Source: Sphaerolaimus hirsutus (taxonomy: Eukaryota; Nematoda; Chromadorea; Monhysterida; Sphaerolaimidae). From it: DNA of 64,000 nucleotides. This document shows positions 1-10,855 of the stretch, one piece after another. The position numbers were made by a program, and so were the translations under genes. Each line of letters begins with the position of its first letter. Positions within the stretch are counted from its first letter, which is position 1. Under the pieces are notes generated by a model. It was given only the letters and a program-made list of their open reading frames with translations, did not search any database and was not told the origin of the DNA. The stretch lies in assembly GCA_964036195.1 (NCBI GenBank), contig OZ038459.1, forward strand, positions 20,271,206-20,335,205, read 5' to 3'.

Positions 1-1265
1 ATGGTGGTGATAATATTGCAGATAATGGATCAATGTTGTCACATAAAGTGAACAGTGGCCCCACGCACACCGAGTGTCAACAGGTTTACATTTCAATACA
101 GATTTCAGTTGACGGACCGCAATTTACAAGTGAACGTGTCGAAGAGGAATTAATATTGGTTCGTGCATTTGAACATCGTCACGCGACCCATCAAGTACAA
201 TCTAAATGGGAACCAGTCAACTCAGTTGACACCCGATGTCACCGTCAACTAGCAATTAATGGCAAATAAATCAAAGCAAAGTGAGAAATAGCTGAGCTAA
301 TCCCACACACTCTGAAAATTGACAAATTGTACACAAATGTCGTTTTAAATAATTAAAGGACACTTTCCCCCCACGACCCCTAAATATATCATCGGCAGCT
401 AATCGAAAACACTTTTTTTAATTTTAGGCTGTCCACTGACGAACGTCCCACGCATAAATATTTTACTAGAAATTCGATACAGTTGTCGCTAGTGTGCAAG
501 AGCCCCGATGTTAATTTTCGGGTAAAATAGATATTGGAAAAAGGAAACAATAATCACAAATAAACAATAGAATGAAACTTTAATACAAGTATTTTCGATG
601 ATAGTTGCTCAAAAGATAATAGACAAAAAAAGCAAGGCAAAGTACCAAACCACAAAACAAAGTCAAAACCCACCTAGATGCAGTAGAACTGCCGGGCGTC
701 TGTGCCATGACAATAAATCCACTGTCAATCAATCACTCAATCAGCAGAAAAAAGTTGGCAGCAAGTGCCCCAGCCCGGAGTGGTTCAGCTACATAATCTT
801 GGACTTTTTGTAGAGCGGAAATTTGGCGCCAAATTTTCTATTTTTAGTCGGGAAATATATAGAAAATAAAATTACTTTTTTTACATCCGGATTTAGGTCC
901 CCGTTATCCTGAGTAGCGCGAGTTTTTCTCACTTCAAACAGGGTCAATTTCAACATCAATTTGACGGTAATCCCGAAAAAATCTGGCTCCCATAAATACT
1001 TTTGTACACAAAATGAAACGGTAAACCGTCTGAAAACAAATAAAAAACACATTTTTCAGCGGCTATTTATCCCCAGCCAAGCGAGCTCCAAACATTATAC
1101 AAAACTGAAAAAAAAGAAAATGTTCAGCAGAGTTCCAGCGGGCGGCAGCGGCTTTCAATGTGAAGCGCGCGATCGAACACAGGGGAGGCATGTGAAAACG
1201 CGCCTTGCAGATCAGGGTTTGCAAAATCGAAAGTGCATAGAAGGCATGTTGACCGCGGCGCCATT
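1..1265. other. No gene seen; AT-rich, with a degenerate GTTGACA-type palindrome
   Basis: I see no exon with splice signals here. Positions about 50-255 carry scattered words of the GTTGACA palindromic family (ggccccac...gttgac...tcaactcagttgac), so this looks like an old, diverged copy. The open frames at about 600-1300 are AT-rich, lack splice sites and resemble nothing I know. Confidence 0.5.
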
Positions 1266-1484
1266 GAGCCCACACACGCTAGTTGACATCGCAAATTCGT
1301 GTCAACTCAATGTCAACTGAATGACACAAAAACAATTTTGAAAACGTCACAGTTAACATAAGCAATGAGAATTAAATGTCATTATAGAAAATTTACCCTG
1401 CTCTATCAGATGGGAAAGTTGAAATCGCACAATTCACTCAATATTAGTTGACACGAATTCAGTTGACATCCAGCGTGTGTGGCG
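1266..1484. mobile_element. GTTGACA-family MITE with 8-bp target duplication
   Basis: The left end reads GAGCCCACACACGCTAGTTG and the right end is its near reverse complement (gttgacatccagcgtgtgtg). The flank GCGCCATT occurs on both sides (1258-1265 and 1485-1492), an 8-bp target duplication. This is a short non-autonomous DNA transposon; nothing in it codes. Other copies lie at 1499, 9496, 9984, 16078, 16792, 19628, 31458 and 59257. Confidence 0.8.
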
Positions 1485-1498
1485 CCATTCAACACGAT

Positions 1499-1686
1499 GG
1501 CCCGCACACTAGTTGACACACGTGTGTCAACTCAGATTTCGGCTTCACTTGTCGCAGAGCTATCAATAAATGCACACGCGAAAATGTTGAAAAATAAATA
1601 TTACGGCAAGTGCATTGGAAGATTGTGAAGTCGAAATCTGAGTTGACACAGACCAGTTGACACACGTGTGTCAACTAGTGTGCAGG
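1499..1686. mobile_element. GTTGACA-family MITE, second copy 15 bp downstream
   Basis: Inverted repeat with ends cccgcacactagttgacaca and tgtgtcaactagtgtgcagg and a non-palindromic centre. Its subterminal part (gttgacacagaccagttgac) is the uninterrupted form of the site that carries a nested insertion in the copy at 59257. Confidence 0.75.
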
Positions 1687-2483
1687 TCGACAATTCTAAA
1701 AGCGTGACCCTTGTTTATTGATAAATATTTACATACCGTATTTACATGTGAGTTTAACGGACATCTAAAGAAAGACATGCCCAAAAATTTTATTCTCCGA
1801 GATGCTTTTTTTAAGCTGAACCGCTTCCCCACACCCACCCAACGCAAATTGAAAAAATAACGTGTTGGGTTGATCAAATTTAATCTTCACGTCGTTATTG
1901 AAATACCATGTATAAAAAAACAGAAAACACCAGTAAAACAGCAACAAAGCATCAAACCATTTGTAATTAGTATGATGAAATAGATATATTCTAAAAACGC
2001 CATAACACCAAAAAAAATCGAGAAGCAAATAAAAAATAGCTTACTTGCTCAATAATTAAAAAAACAGGGGCTGAGTGAATTGAACCATTATTTTCTGTGC
2101 AAAATACACATATCTGGAAAATTTAGAAATTACCTACTAAGCCCTTGGAATAAAGCATAGTTACCGACTAAGATCGACTAGATTAAATATTCGAATGACT
2201 ATTTTAATATTTCATAGGCACGCAAATCCGCAATTTGATCAAATACACATAACGATGCAGTCAATTTCGTAGCTATCCTTTTTCAAAAACAACTGCAAAA
2301 AGTTTTGTAGACTACCGTACTGCTCAGCTAAAATCGTACCGACGAACCCTCATTACGTGCCGTAGTACCTCGAATAAGTCCCCACGGATAAGTAGATGCT
2401 GCACACTATTTTACAACTAAAATTTCGAAAAGTCATAAATCCCTTTCTGAACGAAGTAACACGGCACCAAGTAGCGCAAAAAT
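1687..2483. other. No gene seen
   Basis: AT-rich sequence without convincing exons. Around 2352-2390 a short stretch (cctcgaataagtccccac) is a fragment of the CCTCGAATAA palindromic family. Confidence 0.45.
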
Positions 2484-5400
2484 TCACAAAACATCTACAA
2501 TCTCTTCCAACCCACCAAAACGATGATTATCCGCCCGTCCGCAATTTCTCTCAAAATGAGCATCCGCATTTTCGTTTGTCCAGGCGCGAAGCACACCGGC
2601 GCCAGCTTGTTCCCCTCCAGCATCATCGACCTCAATATGGGCATCAAGGTCGCCATCGGATTGGGTTTGAGTGCGGTCGCCATTTGGATAGCTGGTGTAG
2701 GCCAGTTGCATGGGTTGGGGCGGCGCGTCCGAACTTGGATGGAACATACTTTGGCCCGGCTCAAAAGGGTCGCCGACGCAAATGTCCGTGTTGAACGGCG
2801 TGGCGGGCATGGGCGCACCGGGGAATTCGACCCCAGATTCCTGTGTTTGATGGGGATTAGAAAAGTTTTTGTAATTTTTTTGGGTTTCGGTGCATTAACT
2901 TTGGTTTGGGCTCGCTCAACGTGTTAACGACTAACGGGTTATCAATTAACGGGATAGATAAACGGGCTGGGGAAAAAAGCCTCTTATTCTGGCAATATAA
3001 ATACATGCATTTGGCGTTTATGAAAATAATGACATTCCAAACGGGTCGGACTTATTTAGTATCGTAGGGGAATTAAGGATAAGAATAAAACCAACAAAAA
3101 AGTCGTCCAAAGTAAGCATGCGAGGCCAGAAAAAAGCCCTGTTAAATTCGAGCATTTCGTGTTGCAATGACGCGCCGCACTCAAGTCGCAGTTGCAGCCT
3201 GTGAAATCGGACTAATCAAAAATTAGTTAATTGGAATCGAAAATTAATCCCTTAAAGAAGTCAAAATTCCAGCTTGTAAACACATGAGTGAACGGATCAG
3301 GTGCCAGTTCCGCAAATTGAGAAGTGAAATGACAAAAGCGAAGTGAAATAGGAAAAGCGACGCGAATTGTGAAGTAAAATTGTAAAGTGAAGAGAAATAA
3401 GTTTTTATTTATATTTATTTTTTTTACTTCGCTTTTGCCAATTTACTTGCCATTATACCTAGCTTTTGCCATTTCATTTCTCACTTCTCAATTTGCGGAA
3501 ATGGCCCCAGGCGCTGAGGGCCATAAAATAGAATGCAGGGCGCTTTTTACGTCGGAGAGAATAAACATCGTCCGCAAACGCAATAAAAAAGCGGCAAAAT
3601 AGTTCCAAAAATTCTAACCCGGTAGAACTCGCCCATTTGGACCAAGATAATAACAAAAAAAAAAGTTCAAAAACTCCTCAAACTCAACCAAACAGACCTA
3701 TGCACCGCACACCTTCCCATGTGTCCCATAGTAACATCCAATGTCTGCGCGCCATGGTACCCATCCCCAGCGGCGCCGCTGTGGCGCCAGTCGGTGACGG
3801 TGGGCAAGCACAGCCGGTGCAGGGGCACGCCCGTGAGGCACTCGTCGTACAGCAGCGTTTGCGTGGGCGGCCGCGCGCACTGGGGGGGGGGGTTATTGGT
3901 GGGTTTTTGGTTGCGGTTTGATACGTGAACAGTTTGGTACCCATTTTTAGGAAAGAATTAGTTTGGTGAAAATTTCGGCGCTTGCGCACATTATTTGGCA
4001 AATCAGACGGTGTGATTTAAAAATTTTAGGCGCCGTACAGCTTTTTAAAGAACGATATTTATAAGAATACACATGCCAGCTCTGGTAGTGTCAAAGGAGA
4101 AAATCGAAAGCCACAATTTAAAAATCAAGAATGTAAAAGTCACGATCGAAGGTAGGATTGTAAAAGCGAATACATCACACAGTATAATTCCGCCAGTACA
4201 TATAAAAATCCAGACAAACCAAATCACCTTTATAAAAAGCACATCCGGTTCAAAATGCAGCGCAATAATGGCATCAAATGGAATGGTCACGGTCACATGA
4301 AACCTAAAGGCATTCCCAGACCCAGCAAAATGCCACATAGAACGGCATGCAAAGTGTCAAAAGGCATGTAAAATGTCCTGCCAAATGGAAAGTCATGTAA
4401 AACGTAATTTCCCATTTAACAGGGCATTTCACATGACCTTCAAGGACGTATCCAGGGGGGTCTGCAGCCCCCCCCCCCGTTCCCATAGGGTGAAACCCGA
4501 AAAACACAGGAAAATGCAAGTTTCGGTAGGATTTTGCTTGGTGTAATGCAAATTTTTTTTCCTATTTGCGCGCATTTTCCTACCAGACATTAGGAATGTC
4601 ACCATATTTCTCCCTGTATCTGCAACTCCTTCAAAATGTACTCAACCGTAGGGTTGGGACGATATATCGTATCGAATATCGGATATCGACTATTTTTCCA
4701 TATCGAATATCGAATATCGATATCGAAAATTTTTAAAAAATATCTAATATCGATATCGAATATCGACCATTTTTTCGATATTCTTTACTCCCTGGGCCTG
4801 ACTTCAAATAAGCCAGGAATGGCACTTTTAGAAGGCGATTTCGTAAGCAATTTTAACAAATTTTGCGTGCAAGCGAACACTTTGTTCTCACATGACATGT
4901 ATTTTTGTTTCAGAACTTGCGACAGCATCAAATCTTGTGCAAATGCTCTCTCAGATGTTCACATAAGAGTATATGTATGTTTAATAGCTACTTACACAAT
5001 GGAAACATCAATGGCACCATGGCATGGCACCTATAAATGGGGCTGGCACCTTTTCCTAACCACATCCGTCACATTTTTAAATCATTTTCTCATTTTGATC
5101 ATTGTGTGCCATTTAAATTTGTATCATCTACTTTTCAGTAGAGATAATCAGTTGGGCTTGTGATCAAATGGAAATGCAATATGCCAAATGAGATATGCCC
5201 TGCTATACCAAAAGCAAAATATCGAAATATCGATATCGAATATCGAGCATTTTTTAATATCGAATATCGATATCGAGGGTCAATATCGTATCGATATCGA
5301 ATATCGAGTTTCAGAAAAAAATATCGAATATCGATATCGAAAAGTCATATCGTCCCAACCCTACTCAACCGTGTGTTTTTTGTGTATTTCTATTAGGGAT

Positions 5401-8400
5401 GGCCGGTGTTTTTTTAACCGTCCTTTTTTAAAAACCAATGTTTAAAAAACAGGCATCGAAACCGTTGTTTCTTTTTTAAAAAACATCAGTCAAATTGTTT
5501 TGTACTATGCACTAGGTATTTTGCAATTTGTGTATTTAGGCCACCGCAATTCAGTCACCTATAGGTAAAAATTTAGGGGGGGGGGGCTGAGCCCCCCGTC
5601 CGCTAGGTTCCGTTAACAAGCAGCCCCCCCCCCGCTTCACAATCCTGGATACATCCCTGATGACCTTTGACACTTTACATGACATTTTCCATTTCCCACG
5701 GCATTTCCCAGGGCCCGGAAATGACACCTGGCCGTGACAGCCGATCGGACGCGGTCGCCCCGCTGCACTGCATGTGCACAGGCTCGCTGAAGTTCGGCCG
5801 CGCTGGCGGCGTCCTCGTGGTCGGCCTTGACCACGACCGGACCGAAGTCGCAGTCGAATTCGTAGACCGGATGGGTGTGTCAATGGGGATCTTTTTTCCG
5901 TTTTCCGGTAGAGTTTCAGTGTCATTTATGTATTACATACAGATTTGCACACTAGGTTGATTTTTTTGTTTGTTGTGTGTTGTTTGATAAATTTGTGACA
6001 TTTACAAAGTGCAGGGCTGGACCCAGGTGTCTAATTCCGCCAATTTTAGGTTGTGAATGGCAAATCAAGTGACAAACAAACTTGTGAATTTTAAGTGAAA
6101 TTGAAAATCATTGTCACTTATAATTTATGAGTTTGCTTGCCACTTACGTACCACCCATAAATTTACCTAACTTATATCCACTTTTCCTGTATACTCGCGG
6201 AATTGAACCCTGTCACTTTTCCGGAAACTTATTGTTTTCCCTTTCCGTTTTCCGATTTCCGTAAATTTCTTTCAGTTGACACACTAAAACCAGACTATTT
6301 AGGCCGTAGTAGACACAAACTTTATTCCGGGTTGCTTTCGATTGATAGCGGAAAGAGGGCACGTCGAGCTGCGTCGGGGGGGGGGGGATTTTTAATAATA
6401 AAATTGGATGATACTTGGTTTTAAATAAAATTTCGGTGACGTCGACAGGAACCCGAAATTTGAAACCCGACTCGGAACCGGAAATAGCTCACGAAAATAA
6501 GTCCAAAAAATCGGTGAATGAATACAAACTAGGTATGACTTCATTTTTTTTAATTATGCGAGCCCTCAAAATTGGTGAGGGAAGTGCATTGTTGCGCTTC
6601 GTGAAGCATTCACCGATCTGAAATCGACACTTCCGATAGAAGCAATCGAATTCTGTCCAAAAAATCTACATGACGTGGCTACAATTTAATTTACGTATAT
6701 CCTCGATTACTTCCACCGTGTAATTATTTTTGGCACACTTTTCAGAGGGGAAACTTTTAAAGGCGTGAAATCACCTACCAAATGTGGGGAATTATTCAAG
6801 TGAGGGGAACTAATCGAGTATTCACAGTATGTATCTCCAATCCAAAAATCCGCAAAACCCAAAACCTCACATGAAAAGCGCCGACGCTCACAGCCACAAT
6901 ATCCTGGCGCCGGGGTCGAAACAACTTCCTACCACTGTGGCGGCCTCTATGAAAGCGCTGGGTGCGCGGCGGGGGCGGGGCCACGCCCTCGGGGGAGCCC
7001 TTGGCGCCGGGGCCGGCCGCGCCGGGGGGTCGGCTGCCGCCCACCCCTGTGGTGGGGTTTGAGTGGGAAATGAGTAGGGTTCAAACGGGATCCCGATCCC
7101 GAAAAAAGCCAATCCCGATCCCGAAAGGTCAATCCCGATCCCGATCCGGAAATCTCAAAAAACCAATCCTGATCTCGATCCCGAAAAGCCAATACCGTTT
7201 GAACCCTAGAAATAAGTGTGTTTTTTGAGCGGATAGGTTTATTTTATTGGAAAATATCACGTTGTATAGGTGGTTGGTTGACGGAATTTGGCAATGTTTG
7301 TGCGGCTGGGGCAACTCCCAGACACTGCAACATGTCAAATCTCATGGGTAAGTTTCAAATGTGATGTAAGATGTCAATCAGTAAAAAAAAACTTCGACAT
7401 TTTACATGACTTTTGACATTTGCATAACATTTAACAAATTTGTATGACATTCGACAGTTTACTTCACACTTTCCAGGGTGTGGGAGGCCCCCCGCTGGAC
7501 GCTTGAATCTCCAGCATATACACATCACGCTTACACACATTTTAACTTATTATAGGTATTACAAATGAGGTATAATTCAATTCAAACTCACCATAAGTGT
7601 CATAAGCAGCCGGGCCGGAAAGGGCGGTGCCTTTGGCCACAAAAACGCAGCCGCCGGACGAGCGCCCAGCGCCGAAACCCGCGCCCACACTGTCGCCGTA
7701 CAGCCTGCAGCAGAAATAAGCCACATTCATTGAGTAGGGTGCGGAAAAAATTGACGGAAATTTTTTTTGGACTGACCGGAAAACGGAAATTGGAAAATGT
7801 TTGCACTTGTCGTGGAACGGAAAATGGGAAAAAAATTTGCATGTAAACGGCAAACAAAGGCCAGAAACGAAAAAATTTCCGGAATTTTTGCTGAAAACGG
7901 AAAACTTCAAAGAAATTTAGCTGGAAACAAAAAATTCGCTTAACTGAGATACCTGCATCCAGATTTACAAGTTTGACAGAAACGGAAAACAGAAATGGAA
8001 AACGGTGCGGGAAAACGAAAAATATGCCGAACCCCCCAGAAAATTGGCCGGAAAATGGAAAATGAGCTAAAAAACAACAACATAAAGATTGCTGGAAAAA
8101 ATCAATCGAGCCAGAAAACCGGGAAAAAAATTGTAGCCGGAAATAAGAATGAAAACAGAAAAATCTTGCATTTGGGAAACGGAACTGCAAAGCGGAAATT
8201 TTAACCCCTAGTTGCGGTATCCACTTCGCACCAAAAAGCGCACCGCACACTGCAAAGTGTAACGGGAAGTTCCGACGATTTTTGCATGGGTGGAATTCAA
8301 AGGCGGAATTTAAAAAAGAGGTGGAATTAAAAATCGTCCGAACCGACCCAAATATGTTTCGTAAATCAAATCGTCCGAACTGACTTTATAATTCTGCCCG

Positions 8401-10559
8401 GGCGGAAATTAAAACGTCCGGACCCGATCGTTACACTTTGCAGTGTGCGTTGCGCCAAAATGTCCCCAACAATCAATTTCCAATTGCAACCCCCAAAACA
8501 GTCCATCACTCACTCATCCAATTCGCTATCACTATCGCTCTGCTGCTCGTGGGCGTGGTCGTCCAGACCGCGCAGCACCTGGGGCACTACCAGACCCTGC
8601 AAAACACCCTGGAAAATGTCAAGCAAAGTGTCAAATGTCATGGAAAATGCCCTGCAAAATGGCAACCGAGTTGCCATTTCGCAGCAGGGCATTTTCCGTG
8701 ACTTTAGACACTTTGCATGACACTTGACACTTTACATGACACTTCACAGGGCCTGCAAGTGACACCTGGTCCTCCTTGAGGCGTTTGATGCGGTCCAGGG
8801 CCAGCTGGCTGCTCAGGCGTTGCTGCCGCCGCCGCGACTCCTCCTGCTCGAGTGCGGCAGATTTTGCCGCCGCTGCGTGTGAAGCTGCAGCCGCTGGCTC
8901 GTTGTTTTGCCCATTTTGAACGCGCGAGGGTGCAGTGTCACTGTTGGGGGGGGGGGGGGTCACATTGGGGTCACAGCAAAAAATGGGTGTGTGATGCGCG
9001 GTGAAGTGTCCTGAAGTGACTTCACGCAGACGCGCAATCTTGGCGTGAAGACACTTCACTGCATTCCAGATGCTTCACGGCACTTCACGAACCATGCAAA
9101 GTACGCTGCAAAGGTTCGTGAAGTGCACTTCACGAATTTCGGGCTTCGTTAAGCTAGGTGAAGTGAGTGGAAGACACTTCACCGAAAACTTCGTGAAGTG
9201 TGTGGAAGTGAGTGGAAGTGTCTTCTCAGAGCTCACTTCCACACACTTCACGAACCGATTTTTTTGCTGTGGGTGTGACTAGGGTTCTAACGGGACCAGT
9301 TTTCGGAACCAGTTCTTCGGGCCGGGACCGGGACCAGAAATTTTTCTTATCGGGACCTGAACTGGGGGAGCGTACCGGGAGGGACTGGCATTTTTTGATC
9401 GGGACCGGGACCGGTACCACCTCAGTCCCGGAATTTCGTCAACCCATCTACTGGGACCGCCGGCACTAAATATCAGGCCCAAACTACCATGTAATATTGG
9501 CCCCACACACGCTAGTTGACATCGACATCAAATGTCAACTGGTTCCCATCCCAATACAAAGCTTGCTGACGAGCCGACGAACGACGTTCAAATATAACCT
9601 TTGAATTGGGCTGGGAACCAGTTAACATTTGATGTCGATGTCAATTATAGCGTGTGTGGGGCCAATAGGTCTTATATAGGGCATTTGAAACGACAATTTA
9701 AAAAAAACGATGTTTATTCATATCATGACATTGAAAAAACAACGTTTTTTTCATCCCTTATCGGGACACCATAAAATTCCGGGAGCGGGGAGTCGTACCG
9801 GGACCGGGACCACTTATTTTGCCGAACCATCTACCGGGACCGTGGTCCCGTTTGAACCCTGGGGGTGACACAAGTTGTTAATAAATACAATTTTCTCTAC
9901 AGGCCACCATTATGACTGGTCGATGAAAGGCACCATTCCGGCGCTAGGTTCTGATGAGCAACCCCACACAATACCCACTTATGGGCCCACACACGCTAGT
10001 TGACTTCGACCCCAAATGTCAACTGGTGCCGATCCCGATTCAAAGCTTGCTGACGATCCGACGAATGACGTTTAAACGCAAGCTTTCAATTGGGACCGGA
10101 ACCAGTTGACATTTGGTGTGGATGTCAACTAGCGTGTGTGGGGCCTATGTACCAGACACTTTCAACAAACCAATTCGCTGAAACATTAGAAACACCCAGG
10201 TGTTTTCGCGGCCGGCCGCGCGCCCGTTTCAATGCAGTTACGGTCTTCACGGGCAAACTACAACCGTCGTATAACTTTTGATCGGATTTTGTTTTACCGC
10301 TGCTGGCGCACGTCAGAGGTTTGTAGGACGACTGTAAAAATAATTGATAAATTAGGGATTTTACTTGAATTAGTGTCGACGTGTTTTCACTTGGCGCAGT
10401 GCCAACCTTTCGTTTCCTCCTGACATTTTTCCCGGATGAAGACACAACGAATGAATGGCGCAGGAATGAATTCCTATTGTCTCTGTTCCCGTTTTCTGAG
10501 TTCGATGAAACATCTCCTTCTACAGCATCATAAACCGCTACCACGCGGCCACCGGACAT
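2484..10559 (-). CDS. Unrecognised multi-exon gene with an N-terminal AT-hook
   Basis: I do not recognise this gene. The start is ATG at 10559 (MSGGRVVAVYD...). Exons, on the minus strand: 10559-10365; 10331-10196 (or to 10153) after a 33-nt intron; possibly 9950-9901; 8940-8766; 8578-8514; 7704-7592; 7046-6871; about 5882-5728; 4303-4228; 3879 to about 3717; 2840-2516 (or to a stop at 2484). Phases agree at most of these joins. Exon 2 holds an AT-hook (ARGRPRKH), a minor-groove DNA-binding motif, so a nuclear role is inferred. Exon 8940-8766 is Ala-rich and then predicted coiled coil (ESRRRQQRLSSQLALDRIK). Exon 8578-8514 is acidic (QQSDSDSELD). Exon 7046-6871 is Pro/Gly-rich then basic. Exons 5882-4228 read DFGPVVVKADHED...VTVTIPFDAIIALHFEP. 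The last exon is acidic. Weak points: the 5882 exon has no AG acceptor in the right frame, and the 3' end is uncertain. Introns 8765-8579 and 5727-4304 are made of one transposon family. Confidence 0.6.
3299..3510. repeat. Palindromic repeat, tip GGTGCCAGTTCCGC
   Basis: Left arm ggtgccagttccgcaaattg and right arm caatttgcggaaatggcccc surround runs of aagcgaagtgaaat and its complement. It lies in the intron between the last two visible exons of the AT-hook gene. Relatives are at 25033-25765 and 61479-61670, with a fragment near 55130. Confidence 0.7.
4441..5659. mobile_element. hAT-like MITE, tip CAAGGACGTATCC, 8-bp duplication ATGACCTT
   Basis: ATGACCTT occurs at 4433-4440 and 5660-5667, directly flanking inverted ends CAAGGACGTATCCAGG and CCTGGATACATCCCTG. 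The arms carry G and C homopolymers typical of this family (copies at 14751 and 35784). It sits inside the introner element and itself contains the TATCGA element at 4649-5363. The 8-bp duplication and CAGGG-like end are typical of hAT transposons. Confidence 0.85.
4649..5363. mobile_element. hAT-like element with TATCGA-array arms, duplication CTCAACCG
   Basis: The ends TAGGGTTGGGACGATATATC and its complement are flanked by CTCAACCG at 4641-4648 and 5364-5371, an exact 8-bp duplication. Both arms are dense arrays of ATATCGA words; the middle (about 4800-5200) is non-repetitive and is a diverged relative of the centre of the copies at 24147 and 37285. Confidence 0.9.
5883..6870. other. No gene seen; repeat remnants
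   Basis: At 5871-5910 a GGGTGTGTCAATGGGGATC...ccgttttccgg end of the GGAAAACGG family abuts the exon that ends at 5728. Positions 5990-6160 hold gtgaatttta/aagtgaaatt words. Positions 6205-6270 have more ttttccgg words. I see no exon. Confidence 0.45.
7075..7208. mobile_element. hAT-like MITE with CCCGAT-array arms
   Basis: The element is TAGGGTTCAAACGGGATCCC ... CCGTTTGAACCCTA with arms of repeated cccgatcccgat. It is flanked by GAAATGAG (7067-7074) and GAAATAAG (7209-7216), an 8-bp duplication with one mismatch. It lies in an intron of the AT-hook gene. Related copies: 9280-9862, 40269-40419, 53908-54235. Confidence 0.8.
7384..7498. mobile_element. Fragment of the introner family
   Basis: Rows of catttacatgac/tttgacatttg ending ccagggtgtgggaggcccccc resemble the right half of the GTGCCAGTCCC family. 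The left half is not clear. It is inside the intron 7591-7047. Confidence 0.45.
7738..8214. mobile_element. GGAAAACGG-family element
   Basis: Starts TAGGGTGCGGAAAAAATTGACGG, ends cggaaattttaacccctag, and is filled with ggaaaacggaaaat words. It begins 33 bases outside the acceptor of the exon 7704-7592 and supplies much of the intron. Better-preserved copies at 33543 and 43498 have 8-bp duplications. Confidence 0.6.
8579..8765. mobile_element. Introner element that is exactly one intron
   Basis: On the minus strand the AT-hook gene reads GAC CAG|GTGTCACTTGCAGGCCCTG ... CAGGGTCTGGTAGTGCCCCAG|GTG CTG. The whole intron is one palindrome of the GTGCCAGTCCC family. CCAG stands at both ends, a 4-bp target duplication; the second copy serves as the AG acceptor and the first bases of the element as the GT donor. 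Deleting the element with one CCAG restores the frame (LKEDQ-VLRGLDD). Confidence 0.8.
8974..9269. mobile_element. CACTTCACGAAG-family palindromic element
   Basis: Ends CAGCAAAAAATGGGT and TTTTTTGCTG enclose arrays of gtgaagtg/cacttcac. The second copy is at 29209-29553 with the same tips. No coding content. Confidence 0.7.
9280..9862. mobile_element. CGGGACCGGGACC-array hAT-like element with nested MITE
   Basis: Begins TAGGGTTCTAACGGGACCAG and ends GGTCCCGTTTGAACCC; the flanks GGGTGTGAC and GGGGGTGAC are a slightly diverged duplication. The GTTGACA MITE at 9496-9665 is inserted in it, and aacgtttttt words lie near 9700. Confidence 0.7.
9496..9665. mobile_element. GTTGACA-family MITE nested in the element above
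   Basis: Inverted ends ttggccccacacacgctagt and actatagcgtgtgtggggcc style, with inner gacatcaaatgtcaactggt and its complement. About 170 bp, non-coding. Confidence 0.75.
9901..9950 (-). CDS. Candidate 50-nt exon of the AT-hook gene
   Basis: On the minus strand, between acceptor ttgctcatcag and donor GTAGAG, 50 nt read NLAPEWCLSSTSHNGG plus two bases. Phase 0 in and phase 2 out match a phase-0 donor in exon 2 and the one-base start of the exon at 8940. On the plus strand the same bases also follow a good acceptor (ttttctctacag) and read HHYDWSMKGTIPALG, so the strand is not settled. Confidence 0.3.
9984..10147. mobile_element. GTTGACA-family MITE
   Basis: Ends gggcccacacacgctagttg and caactagcgtgtgtggggcc with a palindromic body. 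It lies directly beyond the end of exon 2 of the AT-hook gene, so it forms much of that intron. Confidence 0.8.
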
Positions 10560-10618
10560 GACAACGAAATTTTCTTTTTTACTTTTTGAAAATAAATTTG
10601 AAATAAATATTTTATCAG

Positions 10619-10850
10619 GCAACAAGTAATTCACTCCGCCTTTTTGGGTTATGTGAAATCGGAGGCGGGTAGAGGGAAAATTAAGTGGATCGACTATACA
10701 CCAACGTTTAATGAAGTTAAACAGCACGAAATTCCTAGCATGATACATCCTGGCAACATGCCAACCGGTCTAGTGAACGTGGATTTGTTATCACACTGTC
10801 AAAAGCGTATTGACTATGTTTATTTGTATCTGACTGAGATGAATTTGGGA
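10619..10850 (+). CDS. Possible plus-strand exon, unrecognised
   Basis: After the acceptor-like ttttatcag at 10618 one frame stays open for about 300 nt and reads protein-like (HSAFLGYVKSEAGRGKIKW, later KRIDYVYLYLTEMNLG) up to a donor-like GTGATAAG at 10851. It would be divergent from the AT-hook gene, whose ATG is 60 nt away. No family recognised; a chance frame is quite possible. Confidence 0.25.
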
Positions 10851-10855
10851 GTGAT

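Larger units (their letters stand above)
4304..5727. mobile_element. Introner-type element filling an intron, split by a nested insertion
   Basis: On the gene (minus) strand the intron begins CCAG|GTGTCATTTCCGGGCCC and ends GGTCTGGGAATGCCTTTAG|G. Both ends are tips of the GTGCCAGTCCC family. The two halves (4311-4440 and 5668-5727) are complementary rows of tgtaaaatg/catttaca words separated by a 1.2-kb insertion. Removing the intron joins codons in phase (ag|g = Arg) and gives a continuous frame, VRSAVTAR then FHVTVTIPFD. Confidence 0.65.

Noticed and set aside
2523-2927. Plus-strand open frame with a hydrophobic stretch (GIKVAIGLGLSAVAIWIAG)
   Set aside because: It is antisense to a better-supported minus-strand exon (ESGVEFPGAPMPATPFN) with an acceptor; all frames are open because the region is GC-rich.
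7600-8250. 216-codon minus-strand open frame, Phe/Ser-rich
   Set aside because: Most of it is translation of the GGAAAACGG array; only 7704-7592 is a real exon, in another frame.
10125-10748. 207-codon minus-strand frame taken as one exon
   Set aside because: Its upstream part precedes the likely ATG at 10559, and a 33-nt GT-AG intron interrupts it; the frame stays open only because the intron length is a multiple of three.
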